Assembly: GCF_040361195.1 (NCBI RefSeq)
Contig: NZ_APNE01000018.1
Source: Salinisphaera hydrothermalis
GTDB lineage: Bacteria; Pseudomonadota; Gammaproteobacteria; Nevskiales; Salinisphaeraceae
Reading direction: 5' to 3' (one strand)
Length of the DNA: 64,000 bases
The notes under the pieces are model-generated. The model saw only the letters and a program-made list of their open reading frames with translations, was not told where the DNA came from and did not search any database. Shown here piece after piece: positions 28,035 to 37,151 of this stretch (position 1 is the stretch's first letter; every line of letters starts with the position of its first letter). The translations under genes were made by a program, and so were the position numbers.

Positions 28035-29088
28035 GGCCGGCGCGATCCACGATGTCGTGAATGAAGGCCAGTTTCTGGCTGGCCGCCACATTGAGCGCGA
28101 ACGGATAGGCATCGGGTAGGCCCATGCTCCGATTCACGGCGTTGACCGCGATGGTCAACTGGGTCCATTGATAGGTCAGCGTGTCGAAATCGGTGGCGTC
28201 GCGTTGCCAGGGGCGGGGCTTGACCAGGTCGTGGTTGGCCGCGGTTTCCAGCGTATCGCGCATGTGCAGATAATGCGCCCAGCATTCGGCCCAATCTTCC
28301 CACGGATGGGCCGAGGCATAGCGGCTGATGTAATGCTTGCTCCAGTCCGGTGGCGGGCCTTGTTCATAGTGGCGCGTCAGCGCCGCGCCGTAATCGCTGC
28401 GCTCGTCGCCGAAAAGGCGCCGGAATCCAGCGAGATAGGGGCCGTCTTCGATCAGCTGCATCCAGTAATAGTGGCCGATTTCGTGACGGAAATGGCCGAG
28501 CAGCGTGCGATAGTGCTCGCCCATCTGTTCGCGCATGCGCGCACGGGCGACGTCGTCGGCTTCGGCGATATTGAGCGTGATCAGGCCGTTGGCATGGCCC
28601 GTGGTTACCGGCTCGTGGCCGGGCAGAGGATCGGTGAATTCCGAGGCCGCGTCCGCATCCGCCAGAAAATCGAATACGAGCCCTCGCTCCGGGTCGGCTT
28701 CCCGGCCGATGATCGGCAGCTTCAGTGCCGTCAGCGAATACAGCAGGTGGCGTTTGGCTGCCTCGATTCGACGCCATAGCTCCAGGTGGCGTTCCACGCC
28801 GAGGTCGGGAATGGTCCGTGTCAGCCGGCATGACACACACAGGGCATGCGGATCGTCTGCCGGCACCAGCCAGTTACAGGCATCGTAGATCGCGGTGTTC
28901 TCGCATAGCTTGTATTCGCGCCCGGCGATCTGGCCCGCGGCCGGGACCTGCCAGCGACCGTGTCCGATCGGTTCGATGGCGGTCATCAGCGCCGCGCGCG
29001 GTACATAGCCGACGCTGCGCCCGCATTGCAGGCACATGTTGTTCTGGAAATACAAAGTGTTGCCGCACTGGCAGAAAAAATCACGCAT
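28021..29088 (-). CDS. Putative zinc metallopeptidase (DUF2248-type, HExxH)
   Basis: 355-aa cytoplasmic-looking protein. A small zinc ribbon opens it (Cys 6, 8, 19, 22), then a second Cys pair region (CNWLVP, CVSC), and the gluzincin-like active site HEIGH near residue 202 with a downstream acidic stretch EDWAECWAHYLHM that probably holds the third metal ligand. This family is often found beside the circularly permuted ATP-grasp and alpha-E genes, as here: 12 bases downstream of the alpha-E gene. By family and context it may trim or release a peptide product of the ATP-grasp enzyme; no substrate is known. Confidence 0.85.
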   Translation of the reverse strand: MRDFFCQCGNTLYFQNNMCLQCGRSVGYVPRAALMTAIEPIGHGRWQVPAAGQIAGREYKLCENTAIYDACNWLVPADDPHALCVSCRLTRTIPDLGVERHLELWRRIEAAKRHLLYSLTALKLPIIGREADPERGLVFDFLADADAASEFTDPLPGHEPVTTGHANGLITLNIAEADDVARARMREQMGEHYRTLLGHFRHEIGHYYWMQLIEDGPYLAGFRRLFGDERSDYGAALTRHYEQGPPPDWSKHYISRYASAHPWEDWAECWAHYLHMRDTLETAANHDLVKPRPWQRDATDFDTLTYQWTQLTIAVNAVNRSMGLPDAYPFALNVAASQKLAFIHDIVDRAGHAQH

Positions 29089-29100
29089 GTGCTGGACCGA

Positions 29101-30033
29101 TCATCCGCGGGCACCGTCGAAGTAGCGATCGGCAATGGCCTGGGACAGGTCGGCGATCTCGATCTGAATGCGATCGAGCAGATGCGATAGCCGCTCGCCC
29201 GAGAGTTGCCCGGCGTCCACGCCGTTGACGGTGCGCTGGGCCCGCGCGAGCTGGGTCTGGACCGGGCCGGGGCGCGGCAGGCGCGCCAGCTTGTCGCCGG
29301 CCGTGCGCAGACAGAACCAGGCCGAGCCGGGGAAGGCTGGGTCGGTAAGCAGGAAGCGGACCACCGAAGGCCCGCTGACCCGCGTGCGCACGTGCCGCCG
29401 ATACATCTGGAACGCCGACAACGATTTGAGCACGCTGATCCACTGGGCGTTCCGATACGGGGATAAGGTCTCGGGCGTGCTGGGGAGCAGATCGGCGGTA
29501 CGTACATCCAGTACGCGGGTCGTCATGTCGGCGCGTTCGATGGCAAGCCCGAGCGTGAGCATGTCGTAGGCCGCGTCGCGGCTCATGCCGGCATCGATAT
29601 GGCCGTCGGCGGTGCGCGCCGTGCGGATGATGCGATCCATCACATGACTGCGCGTGACGCGACGGGCGACGTCGGGGGCTTCGGCCATGAACAGATGCAG
29701 CTCGTTGATTTCTTCCCAGAGTTCGCGCGGGACGTGATCGCGGGCGCTGCGCAGGTTCTCGCGCGCGGCGACCAGCGAGGCCGCGATCGACCCCGGGTGT
29801 TCGCGGTCGGTGGCCAGATAACGCATCACGCGCGTTTCGTCGGCCACGTCATGACGCGCGTCGAAACCCGCTTCCGCGCCCATGATCTCGACCAGCGTAT
29901 GCCAGTCGAAATCGCGGCCGTCGGGCAGGTCGAACAACAGCAGGCTGGTCGCGTTGATCAGGCGCGCACTGGCCTCGGCGCGCTCGATATAGCGCCCGGC
30001 CCAGAACAGGTTGTCGGCAATGCGGGACAGCAT
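29101..30033 (-). CDS. Alpha-E domain protein (DUF403)
   Basis: 310-aa all-helical protein. It begins MLSRIADNLFWAGRYIERAE, the hallmark of the alpha-E family, followed by LINATSLLLF and the conserved DRIIRTARTADGHID/ LGLAIERADMTTRVLDVR segments. Its function is unknown; it is nearly always encoded next to a circularly permuted ATP-grasp ligase and may be its partner. The gap to the ATP-grasp gene is 2 bases, so expression must be coupled. Confidence 0.92.
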   Translation of the reverse strand: MLSRIADNLFWAGRYIERAEASARLINATSLLLFDLPDGRDFDWHTLVEIMGAEAGFDARHDVADETRVMRYLATDREHPGSIAASLVAARENLRSARDHVPRELWEEINELHLFMAEAPDVARRVTRSHVMDRIIRTARTADGHIDAGMSRDAAYDMLTLGLAIERADMTTRVLDVRTADLLPSTPETLSPYRNAQWISVLKSLSAFQMYRRHVRTRVSGPSVVRFLLTDPAFPGSAWFCLRTAGDKLARLPRPGPVQTQLARAQRTVNGVDAGQLSGERLSHLLDRIQIEIADLSQAIADRYFDGARG

Positions 30034-30035
30034 GA

Positions 30036-31508
30036 TCAGGCGCTCCCATTCGGCTGGGTATCGTCGATGATCCAGGTATCCTTGCTACCGCCGCCCTGTG
30101 AACTGTTGACCACGAGCGAGCCTTCGCGCAGCGCCACCCGAGTGAGCCCGCCCATGGTGACGTAGGCCGGGGCCTCCGGGCGCGACACGATGAATGGTCG
30201 CAGGTCGACGTGGCGCGGGGCGAAGCCGGTATCGACCAGGGTCGGCGCGGTCGACAACGCCAGTGTCGGCTGGGCGATGTAATTGCGCGGGTTGGCCCGG
30301 ATCAATTCGGCGAAGTGCTCGCGTTCCTCGCCACTCGAGCGTGGCCCGATGAGCATGCCGTAGCCGCCGGACTCGTTGGCCGGCTTGACCACCAGCGAGT
30401 CCAGGTTCGCCAGTACATGTTCGCGCTCGTCGTCCTTCATGCATAGCCAGGTCGGTACGTTGTCGAGCGTTGGTTCCTCGCCGAGGTAGTAGCGAATGAA
30501 TTCGGGCACGAACGCATACACCACCTTGTCGTCGGCCACGCCGGCTCCGGGGGCATTGGCGAGGGCGACGTTCCCGGCGCGCCAGGCGCGCATCAGCCCC
30601 GGTGTGCCAAGCATGGAATCGGCCCGGAATACGTCCGGATCGAGAAAGAGATCGTCGACCCGGCGATAGATCACATCGATACGCTGTGGCCCGTAGATGG
30701 TCCGGGCATACACGCAATCGTCGTCGTCGACGAAAAGGTCCGTGCCCTGGACCAGTTCGGCGCCCATCTGGCCGGCCAGCCAGACGTGCTCGAAGAAGGC
30801 CGAGTTGTAGACGCCCGGCGTGAGCACGGCCACGTTCGGCGTGATATCCGGCCGCGGTGAGAGCGCGGCCAGCGCGTCGAGCAGCTCCGATGGGTAATCG
30901 TCGACCGGGCCGATCACGTGGGCCTCGAACAGTTCCGGGAATACCCGCTTGGACACGAGCCGGTTTTCGACCATGTAGGACACACCGGAGGGCACGCGCA
31001 GGTTGTCTTCGAGGACATAGAAACGGCCCTCGCCGTCGCGTACCAGATCCGAGCCGCAGATATGCGCCCAGATGTCGCCCGGCGGTCGCATGCCCACGCA
31101 TTCCGGGCGGAAGTTCACCGATTGCGCCAGAACCTCGGCCGGGAACACGCCGTCCGCGATGATGCGCTGTTCGGCATAGATGTCGGCGATGAACGCATTG
31201 AGCGCGGCGACCCGCTGGGCCAGGCCGCGGGCCACCGGCTGCCATTCGCTGGCCGGAATCACCCGCGGCAGAATATCGAACGGCCAGGCGCGGTCGATCA
31301 TGCCGGCATCCGAATAAACCGTGAAGGTGATGCCCATGGACTTGATCGCCAGATCCGCGGCGGCGCGGCGCTCGGCGAGCTCGTCGGCTCCGAGTGCGCC
31401 GATGCGCCCGGCCAGCGCGGCGGTGGCCGGGCGAGGACGACCCAGCTCGTCGATCATTTCATCGAAAAAACCAGGGCTTTGATAGCCCCGCCAGGCGTCG
31501 CCGGACAT
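30036..31508 (-). CDS. Circularly permuted type-2 ATP-grasp protein (DUF404/DUF407)
   Basis: 490-aa ligase-like protein, first gene of a four-gene operon. Diagnostic motifs: NLRVPSGVSYMVENR (about residue 172-186) and KPANESGGYGMLIGP (about 370-384), with FYVLEDN and PSAHVAPQP-like region replaced by IAQPTLALSTAPT. The family is predicted (Iyer and colleagues, amidoligase analysis) to form amide or peptide bonds with ATP; no product is established. The gene is divergent from minC (140-base gap). The transglutaminase and proteasome-like Anbu genes often seen with this family are absent here. Confidence 0.92.
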   Translation of the reverse strand: MSGDAWRGYQSPGFFDEMIDELGRPRPATAALAGRIGALGADELAERRAAADLAIKSMGITFTVYSDAGMIDRAWPFDILPRVIPASEWQPVARGLAQRVAALNAFIADIYAEQRIIADGVFPAEVLAQSVNFRPECVGMRPPGDIWAHICGSDLVRDGEGRFYVLEDNLRVPSGVSYMVENRLVSKRVFPELFEAHVIGPVDDYPSELLDALAALSPRPDITPNVAVLTPGVYNSAFFEHVWLAGQMGAELVQGTDLFVDDDDCVYARTIYGPQRIDVIYRRVDDLFLDPDVFRADSMLGTPGLMRAWRAGNVALANAPGAGVADDKVVYAFVPEFIRYYLGEEPTLDNVPTWLCMKDDEREHVLANLDSLVVKPANESGGYGMLIGPRSSGEEREHFAELIRANPRNYIAQPTLALSTAPTLVDTGFAPRHVDLRPFIVSRPEAPAYVTMGGLTRVALREGSLVVNSSQGGGSKDTWIIDDTQPNGSA

Positions 31509-31648
31509 GGCCGTTCGGAAGCAGGAACGATGCTCTATCTATACGCGATCGCGGGACAAAATGCAGGTCGTTTGGCGGGGCGATTTTCACTGCGATAGGC
31601 CCTGGATCAGCGTGCTAGACTCGCCGCTTTAGCCAATACGACTCGGGC

Positions 31649-32401
31649 ATGGCGCAAACCAAAACCACCGCGGATTCCGGCGTTGTCTTCAAGGGACGGA
31701 TGATGACGCTCTCCGTCCTCGAGATCCGTGAGGCCGATTGCGATCGGATTGCGGCCCTGGTGGACGAACAACTGGCGCGTGCGCCGGGTTTTTTTACCCG
31801 CCTGCCCGTGCTGTTGTCGCTACCGGAGGTGTTGCCGGATCTCAAGCGTGTCGCTGACATCATGGCCGCGGCCGATCTGGTGTTGGTCGGCGTGCTCGAT
31901 CCGTCGGACGCGGCCGCCGAGGCAGCGCGTGACGCGGGGCTGGGCGTAATCACGTCGCCGGCCCGTTCGGCGAGCGCGCCAGAGCCGGAGCGTAAGAAAG
32001 TCGCCGAGGCGCCGGCCGAACCACGCCAGTCGAGCGCGTCCACGCCGCCCGAGCCCGAAGCGCCGGCGCGAAGCCCGACGCGCTTGATCACCAAGCCGAT
32101 CCGATCCGGTCAGCAGATCTATGCCCGTGGCGGCGATCTGGTGATCGCGACCTCGGTTTCGGAAGGTGCGGAAGTGCTGGCCGACGGTCATATTCATGTC
32201 TACGGCGCGCTGCGCGGTCGGGCATTGGCCGGGGCATCTGGCGATACCGAAGCCCGCATCTACTGCAAGCGCTTCGAACCGGATCTGGTCGCGATCGCCG
32301 GCTGTTACAAGGTCGCCGATGCGATGGACGAGGGGGTGCGATCCAAGCCGGTCCAGGTCCGGCTGGACAACGACAATTTGCTGATCGAACTTCAGGAGTA
32401 A
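31649..32401 (+). CDS. minC: Septum site-determining protein MinC
   Basis: 250-aa inhibitor of FtsZ assembly away from mid-cell. N-terminal FtsZ-inhibiting domain (1-105), a Pro/Ala/Glu-rich linker (about 110-145) and the C-terminal beta-helix domain (RSGQQIYARGGDLVI ... GADGHIHVYG-like turns ... ARIYCKRFEPDLVAIAG) that binds MinD. minD follows after three bases. An extended -10 (TGC TAGACT, 31613-31621) just upstream is a possible promoter. The linker is longer than in E. coli MinC (231 aa). Confidence 0.95.
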   Translation: MAQTKTTADSGVVFKGRMMTLSVLEIREADCDRIAALVDEQLARAPGFFTRLPVLLSLPEVLPDLKRVADIMAAADLVLVGVLDPSDAAAEAARDAGLGVITSPARSASAPEPERKKVAEAPAEPRQSSASTPPEPEAPARSPTRLITKPIRSGQQIYARGGDLVIATSVSEGAEVLADGHIHVYGALRGRALAGASGDTEARIYCKRFEPDLVAIAGCYKVADAMDEGVRSKPVQVRLDNDNLLIELQE

Positions 32402-32404
32402 TCA

Positions 32405-33211
32405 GTGGCCAAGATCATCGTAGTCACGTCGGGCAAGGGCGGGGTCGGCAAGACCACCACCTCGGCGTCGTTCGCCGCCGGCCTTGCCATGCGGGGGCAC
32501 AAGACGGTCGTGATCGACTTCGACGTCGGCCTGCGCAACCTCGACCTCATCATGGGATGCGAGCGCCGCGTGGTGTTCGACTTCGTCAACGTCATCAACG
32601 GCGAAGCCAACCTCAAGCAGGCGCTGATCCGAGACAAGCGGATCGATAATCTCTCGATTCTCGCTGCCTCCCAGACGCGTGACAAGGATGCGCTGAGCGA
32701 GGAAGGTGTCGAGCGCACGCTCAACAAGTTGTCCGAGGAATTCGACTACATCGTCTGCGATTCGCCGGCCGGCATCGAGAAAGGCGCGTTGATGGCGATG
32801 TATTTCGCCGACGAGGCGCTGGTGGTGACCAATCCCGAAGTCTCCTCGGTGCGAGATTCCGATCGCGTGCTGGGTATGTTGTCTTCCAAGACCAAGCGCT
32901 CGATCGAAGGCCGCGAACCGGTCAAGGAGCATCTGGTGGTCACGCGCTACGCGCCGAATCGCGTGGGCAAGGGCGAAATGCTGTCGCTGGACGATATCGG
33001 CGATATCCTGGCGATTCCGCTGCTGGGCGTGGTGCCGGAGTCCGAGACCGTGCTCAATGCGTCCAACTCCGGCATGCCGGTGGTGCTGGAAAACAACGCC
33101 GATGCCGGCGGTGCGTACATGGATATGGTCGCGCGTTTTCTGGGTGAGGACCGGCCGCTGCGGTTCACGCAGGCCAAGAAAGGCTTCTTCGACCGACTGA
33201 TGGGGAGATAA
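32405..33211 (+). CDS. minD: Septum site-determining ATPase MinD
   Basis: 268-aa ParA-type ATPase that recruits MinC to the membrane. Deviant Walker A SGKGGVGKTTTSASF (about residues 8-22), DFDVGLRNLDLIMG, CDSPAGIE, and a C-terminal amphipathic helix ending KKGFFDRLMGR that serves as the membrane-targeting sequence. GTG start; the gap to minC is three bases and to minE three bases, the standard minCDE operon. Confidence 0.97.
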   Translation: MAKIIVVTSGKGGVGKTTTSASFAAGLAMRGHKTVVIDFDVGLRNLDLIMGCERRVVFDFVNVINGEANLKQALIRDKRIDNLSILAASQTRDKDALSEEGVERTLNKLSEEFDYIVCDSPAGIEKGALMAMYFADEALVVTNPEVSSVRDSDRVLGMLSSKTKRSIEGREPVKEHLVVTRYAPNRVGKGEMLSLDDIGDILAIPLLGVVPESETVLNASNSGMPVVLENNADAGGAYMDMVARFLGEDRPLRFTQAKKGFFDRLMGR

Positions 33212-33214
33212 ACC

Positions 33215-33478
33215 ATGGGTTGGCTAGACGTTTTCCGTTCTAACGAGAAGAAGGGCTCGGCCAGAATGGCCAAGGAGCGCCTACAAGTCGTGGTCGCCCA
33301 TCGGCGCACCGGGCGCGGGGATCAGCCGGCCTATTTTCCGCAGCTGCAGCAGGATCTGCTGGCCGTGTTGCGCAAGTATGTCGAGGTTGGCGAAGACGCC
33401 GTGCAGATGGAAATCGAGCGCGAGGGCGATCTGGAAGTGCTCGAACTCAATATCACGCTGCCCGAAGCTAAACATTGA
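33215..33478 (+). CDS. minE: Cell division topological specificity factor MinE
   Basis: 87-aa regulator that stimulates MinD ATPase and drives pole-to-pole oscillation. The N-terminal helix region (WLDVFRSNEKKGSARMAKERLQVVVAHRR) includes the anti-MinCD segment, and the C-terminal topological domain has FPQLQQDLLAVLRKYV. Full family length. Ribosome site GGGGAGA about six bases upstream. Confidence 0.96.
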   Translation: MGWLDVFRSNEKKGSARMAKERLQVVVAHRRTGRGDQPAYFPQLQQDLLAVLRKYVEVGEDAVQMEIEREGDLEVLELNITLPEAKH

Positions 33479-33540
33479 TCAATGGCACGATTGCAGATAC
33501 ACATGGTAGGACAATAATGATCTGACCCCGAGGAGCCGCC

Positions 33541-35166
33541 ATGACCGATCGAGAACAAGTCTTCGACTATGTGATCGTTGGCGGCGGCTCCGCGGGATGT
33601 GTGCTGGCCAATCGGCTCTCCGCCGACGAAAACGTGTCGGTCGCGCTGCTGGAAGCCGGACCGCGCGACTGGAACCCCCTCATTCATATCCCGATCGGCA
33701 TCATCGGCCTGATGTGGTCGAAGATGTTCAATTGGGCCTATTACACGGCGCCGCAGACGCGCCTGGCCAATCGCCGCCTGTTCTGGCCGCGCGGCAAGAC
33801 GCTGGGCGGCTCCAGCGCGGTCAATGCCATGTGCTATACGCGCGGCAATGCGGCCGACTACGACCGCTGGGCGGCCGATGGCAATGAGGGCTGGGGCTAC
33901 CGCGACATGCTGGCCTATTTCCGCAAGTCGGAAGGGTTCGAGGGCGGCGCGAACGAATACCACGGCGATGCCGGCGGCTATCGTGTCAGCCGCGGGCGGC
34001 ACAATAATCCGCTCAACGAAAAATTCATTGCCGCGGCCGAGGCCTGCGGTTATCCGCGCAATGACGATTTCGGCGGCGCGACCGATGTCGGTGTCGGGCT
34101 TTATAACGTGGCCCAGAACAACGGTCGCCGTTGTTCGAACGCCGATGCCTTTTTGCACCCGGTCGCTCATCGCAAGAACCTGACGGTGATCACCCGCGCC
34201 CGCGCGAGTCGTGTGACCTTTGAAGGCCGGCGCGCCACGGGCGTGGTGTATCGCAAAGGCCGGTTCGGGGGCGAGCGAACGATCCGGGCAAGCCGCGAGG
34301 TCTTGCTCTGCGGCGGCGCCATCAACACGCCCCAGCTGCTGTTGTTATCCGGCGTCGGCCCGCGCGACCAGATCGAGCCGCACGGCATCAAGCTGCACCA
34401 CGAATTGCCGGGGGTCGGACGCAACCTGCAGGATCATCTCGATATCAGCGTGATCGACCGCGAGAAGACCACGCTCAGCCTGCGCCTCAGTGCAAAGTTC
34501 GTTTTCCTGGAAGCCCCGGTCGCGCTCTGGGATTATCTGCGCCATGGTCGCGGCTGGCTCACCAGCAACGTGGCCGAGTCGGGCGGCTTCATCAGCAGCA
34601 CCAACGAGCCAAAGCTGGGCGATCTGCAGCTGCATTTCATCCCGACCATCGAGCAGGACCATGGCCATCAGCTCTGGAACACAATCCGTTATCACGGCTA
34701 TACGTTGCGCATCTGCGATCTGCGGCCGAAGTCGCGCGGGCATATCGGGCTGACCAGCGCCGACCCGCGTGCCGATCCGTATATCGATCCGAACTATCTC
34801 GACGATCCCAACGATCTGGCCCAACTGGTCAAGGCCGTGAAGATCGGACGCCGGATCATGCGCAGCCCGCCGCTGGCCGCGCATCGCGACGGCGAGCTGG
34901 AGCCGGGCGACGCGATCGAAGACGACGCCGCGATCGAGAACTATGTCCGGCGCCGAGCGGAGACGATCTATCACCCGGTGGGCACCTGCAAGATGGGCCA
35001 GGGCGACGATGCGGTGGTGGACGAACGGCTACGGGTGCACGGGCTCGAGGCCCTGCGCGTGGTCGATGCCTCGATCATGCCGACGATCGTCGGCGGCAAC
35101 ACCAACGCGCCAACCACCGCCATCGCCGAGAAAGCGGCCGACATGATCATCGCCGACCGGCACTGA
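33541..35166 (+). CDS. GMC-family FAD alcohol dehydrogenase (AlkJ-like)
   Basis: 541-aa FAD oxidoreductase. Dinucleotide-binding start DYVIVGGGSAGCVLANRLS, GMC signature WPRGKTLGGSSAVNAM, second signature GAINTPQLLLLSGVGP, and C-terminal RAETIYHPVGTCKMG with the catalytic His plus GGNTNAPTTAIAEKAADMI with the Asn. The run FLTSNVAESGGF and ICDLRPKSRGHIGL resemble AlkJ, the alkanol dehydrogenase of Pseudomonas alkane degraders, more than choline dehydrogenase, but both are possible. A 62-base gap follows minE; the LysR gene is convergent 14 bases downstream. Confidence 0.88.
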   Translation: MTDREQVFDYVIVGGGSAGCVLANRLSADENVSVALLEAGPRDWNPLIHIPIGIIGLMWSKMFNWAYYTAPQTRLANRRLFWPRGKTLGGSSAVNAMCYTRGNAADYDRWAADGNEGWGYRDMLAYFRKSEGFEGGANEYHGDAGGYRVSRGRHNNPLNEKFIAAAEACGYPRNDDFGGATDVGVGLYNVAQNNGRRCSNADAFLHPVAHRKNLTVITRARASRVTFEGRRATGVVYRKGRFGGERTIRASREVLLCGGAINTPQLLLLSGVGPRDQIEPHGIKLHHELPGVGRNLQDHLDISVIDREKTTLSLRLSAKFVFLEAPVALWDYLRHGRGWLTSNVAESGGFISSTNEPKLGDLQLHFIPTIEQDHGHQLWNTIRYHGYTLRICDLRPKSRGHIGLTSADPRADPYIDPNYLDDPNDLAQLVKAVKIGRRIMRSPPLAAHRDGELEPGDAIEDDAAIENYVRRRAETIYHPVGTCKMGQGDDAVVDERLRVHGLEALRVVDASIMPTIVGGNTNAPTTAIAEKAADMIIADRH

Positions 35167-35180
35167 CAACGGCGGGACGC

Positions 35181-36077
35181 TCAGTCCGGCGCCGCATTGC
35201 TGGTCGCCCGGGTCTGTGCGCTCTCGATGAAGGCCGCGAGACAGGGATTATCGTCGCCGCGGCGCCAGTACAACCCTTGTTCGATCGGCGGTGACTGATC
35301 GATCGCAGCGAATACCGCGCCGTCCATGCGCAGACGCGCCAGCGAGGCCGGGACCAGCCCGACGCCCAGGCCCTCGGCGACCAGCGTGACAATGGTCTGT
35401 TGCAGGTGGGTTTCCAGGCGGATGCGCGGCACGAAGCCGTGCGCGGCACAGCAGGTGAGGACCGCATCATGCAACGCCGGGGCGGTCGTGCGCGGCAGGG
35501 TCACGAACGGCTCGTCCGCCAGCCGGGCGACATCGACGGTGGCCTGTCCGGCCAGCGGATGCGTGGCGGGCAGCACCGCGCACAGGGGCTCGCGGGCGAG
35601 CGGTCGATATTCGAGCCGGCCCGGCCGGCCGATCGGCATGCCGATGCCGATGTCGATGCGTTGTTCGACCAGGGCCTGTTCGATATCACGCGGCAGAATC
35701 TCCTCGAGCCCCAGCGTGATGCGTGGATGATCGTCGCTGAATCCGCGCACCAGGCGTGGCAGCAGACTGAAGGCGGCGTACATCGCGAAGCCGAGTCGCA
35801 GCTCGCCGGCGGCGCCCGCGGCCGTCGCCCGGGCCGAGTCGCCGGCGCGCTCGAAATCCGCCAGCAGCCGCACGGCATGCGCGTAGAAGTCGGTCCCGGC
35901 CGGGGTGAGCTCGACGTGACGTGAATGTCGTGCCACAAGCTGGACCGAAAGCGCCTCTTCGAGTGCCGCGATCTGTCGCGACAACGGCGGCTGGGTGATA
36001 TGCAGTCGCGCCGCGGCCCGGCCGAAGTGCAGGGTTTCGGCCAGGGCAACGAAATAACGGAGCTGGCGGAAATCCAT
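35181..36077 (-). CDS. LysR-family transcriptional regulator
   Basis: 298-aa regulator with the standard N-terminal winged helix (DFRQLRYFVALAETLHFGRAAARLHITQPPLSRQI split around residues 2-35) and a substrate-binding-like effector domain. Divergent from the AEC transporter gene with a 107-base gap, and convergent with the GMC gene. LysR regulators usually control the divergent neighbour, so the AEC gene is the likely target; the inducer is unknown. Confidence 0.93.
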   Translation of the reverse strand: MDFRQLRYFVALAETLHFGRAAARLHITQPPLSRQIAALEEALSVQLVARHSRHVELTPAGTDFYAHAVRLLADFERAGDSARATAAGAAGELRLGFAMYAAFSLLPRLVRGFSDDHPRITLGLEEILPRDIEQALVEQRIDIGIGMPIGRPGRLEYRPLAREPLCAVLPATHPLAGQATVDVARLADEPFVTLPRTTAPALHDAVLTCCAAHGFVPRIRLETHLQQTIVTLVAEGLGVGLVPASLARLRMDGAVFAAIDQSPPIEQGLYWRRGDDNPCLAAFIESAQTRATSNAAPD

Positions 36078-36184
36078 GATCGATGCAGAACCGGTATGAA
36101 TTGAGGGTGAAAATAATATTAGACGGTATCGGCGTCGGTTCGTAGTCTCTCGACCTCGGTTTCACCCCAGCGCGAGCGCGATCG

Positions 36185-37114
36185 ATGTCCTCGGTCACCC
36201 ATGTTCTGTTACCGATTTTTGGTCTGATTCTGGCCGGCTATGTCTGTCGGCGCACGTCGCGTTTGGGCGAGACGGCCGCGGCCGAGCTCAATAAATTTGT
36301 CGTCTGGCTGTGTCTGCCCGCGCTTCTGTTTCGTGTCACCGCGACGGCCAACTGGAACGAGATCTGGCACCCGCGATTCGTTGCGGTGTGTGCGCTGGCC
36401 ACCCTGGGCGTGTTTGTCGCGACGCTGGCGGTGCGCTGGCGCTCGCCGCGCCATCTGGTCGACGCGAGCATCGACGGTCTGAGCGCGGCCTATGCGAATA
36501 CCGGTTACATCGGTATCCCGCTGTGCGTGCTCGTGCTCGGTAACGATGGGCTGGTGCCGGCCCTGATCGCGACCCTGATCGTGGTCTGCGTACTGTTCGC
36601 GATCGCGGTGATCTGTGTCGAGGTCGGGCTGCAGGCCGAGAAAACCCTGCACCACGCGGTGGCCAAGGTACTGCGTGCCCTGGCCAAGAACCCGCTGGTC
36701 GTCGCGCCGATTGTGGGTGCCGCTTGGGCTGTAACCGGCTGGACACTACCGCAACCGGCCGACAAGTTCCTGCATCTGCTCGGGGCGGCGACCACGCCGG
36801 GGGCGCTGGTCTCGCTCGGTGCGTTTCTGGCGGCCAAGCCGGCGGGCCGTGGCGAGGGCGCCTTCACGCTCAGTGCACTCAAGCTGGTCGTGCATCCGGT
36901 GCTGACCTGGGTATTGGCTTTTTGGGTCTTCAATCTGCCGCCGCTGTGGGCCAACGCGGCCTTGCTGCTGGCGGCGCTGCCGACCGGCACCGGGCCCTAC
37001 ATGCTGGCGGAGTTCTATCAGCGCGAAGCGTCGGTGGTTTCAGGCACCATTTTGTATTCGACGCTCGGCTCGCTCGCGACGCTTACGGCGTGCCTGTATC
37101 TGATCCAGCAATGA
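36185..37114 (+). CDS. AEC-family (auxin efflux carrier type) transporter
   Basis: 309-aa inner-membrane carrier with about ten hydrophobic helices in two halves. The first helix begins LLPIFGLILAGYVCRR, typical of bacterial AEC permeases (some move malonate, malate or other acids), with NKFVVWLCLPALLFR and ANTGYIGIPL in the family pattern, and GTGPYMLAEFY near the end. Substrate unknown. Probably controlled by the divergent LysR gene. Its stop codon overlaps the base of a strong hairpin. Confidence 0.88.
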   Translation: MSSVTHVLLPIFGLILAGYVCRRTSRLGETAAAELNKFVVWLCLPALLFRVTATANWNEIWHPRFVAVCALATLGVFVATLAVRWRSPRHLVDASIDGLSAAYANTGYIGIPLCVLVLGNDGLVPALIATLIVVCVLFAIAVICVEVGLQAEKTLHHAVAKVLRALAKNPLVVAPIVGAAWAVTGWTLPQPADKFLHLLGAATTPGALVSLGAFLAAKPAGRGEGAFTLSALKLVVHPVLTWVLAFWVFNLPPLWANAALLLAALPTGTGPYMLAEFYQREASVVSGTILYSTLGSLATLTACLYLIQQ

Positions 37115-37142
37115 CGTCACGGGGCTCGGGGCCCCGTGACGT
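37114..37142. terminator. GC hairpin between convergent AEC and fadD genes
   Basis: Perfect 12-bp stem (acgtcacggggc / gccccgtgacgt) with a five-base loop, starting at the last base of the AEC stop codon and ending 9 bases from the fadD stop. No T tract on either side; it could act as a two-way transcription barrier or mRNA stabiliser. Confidence 0.65.
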
Positions 37143-37151
37143 ATGCGCGGT

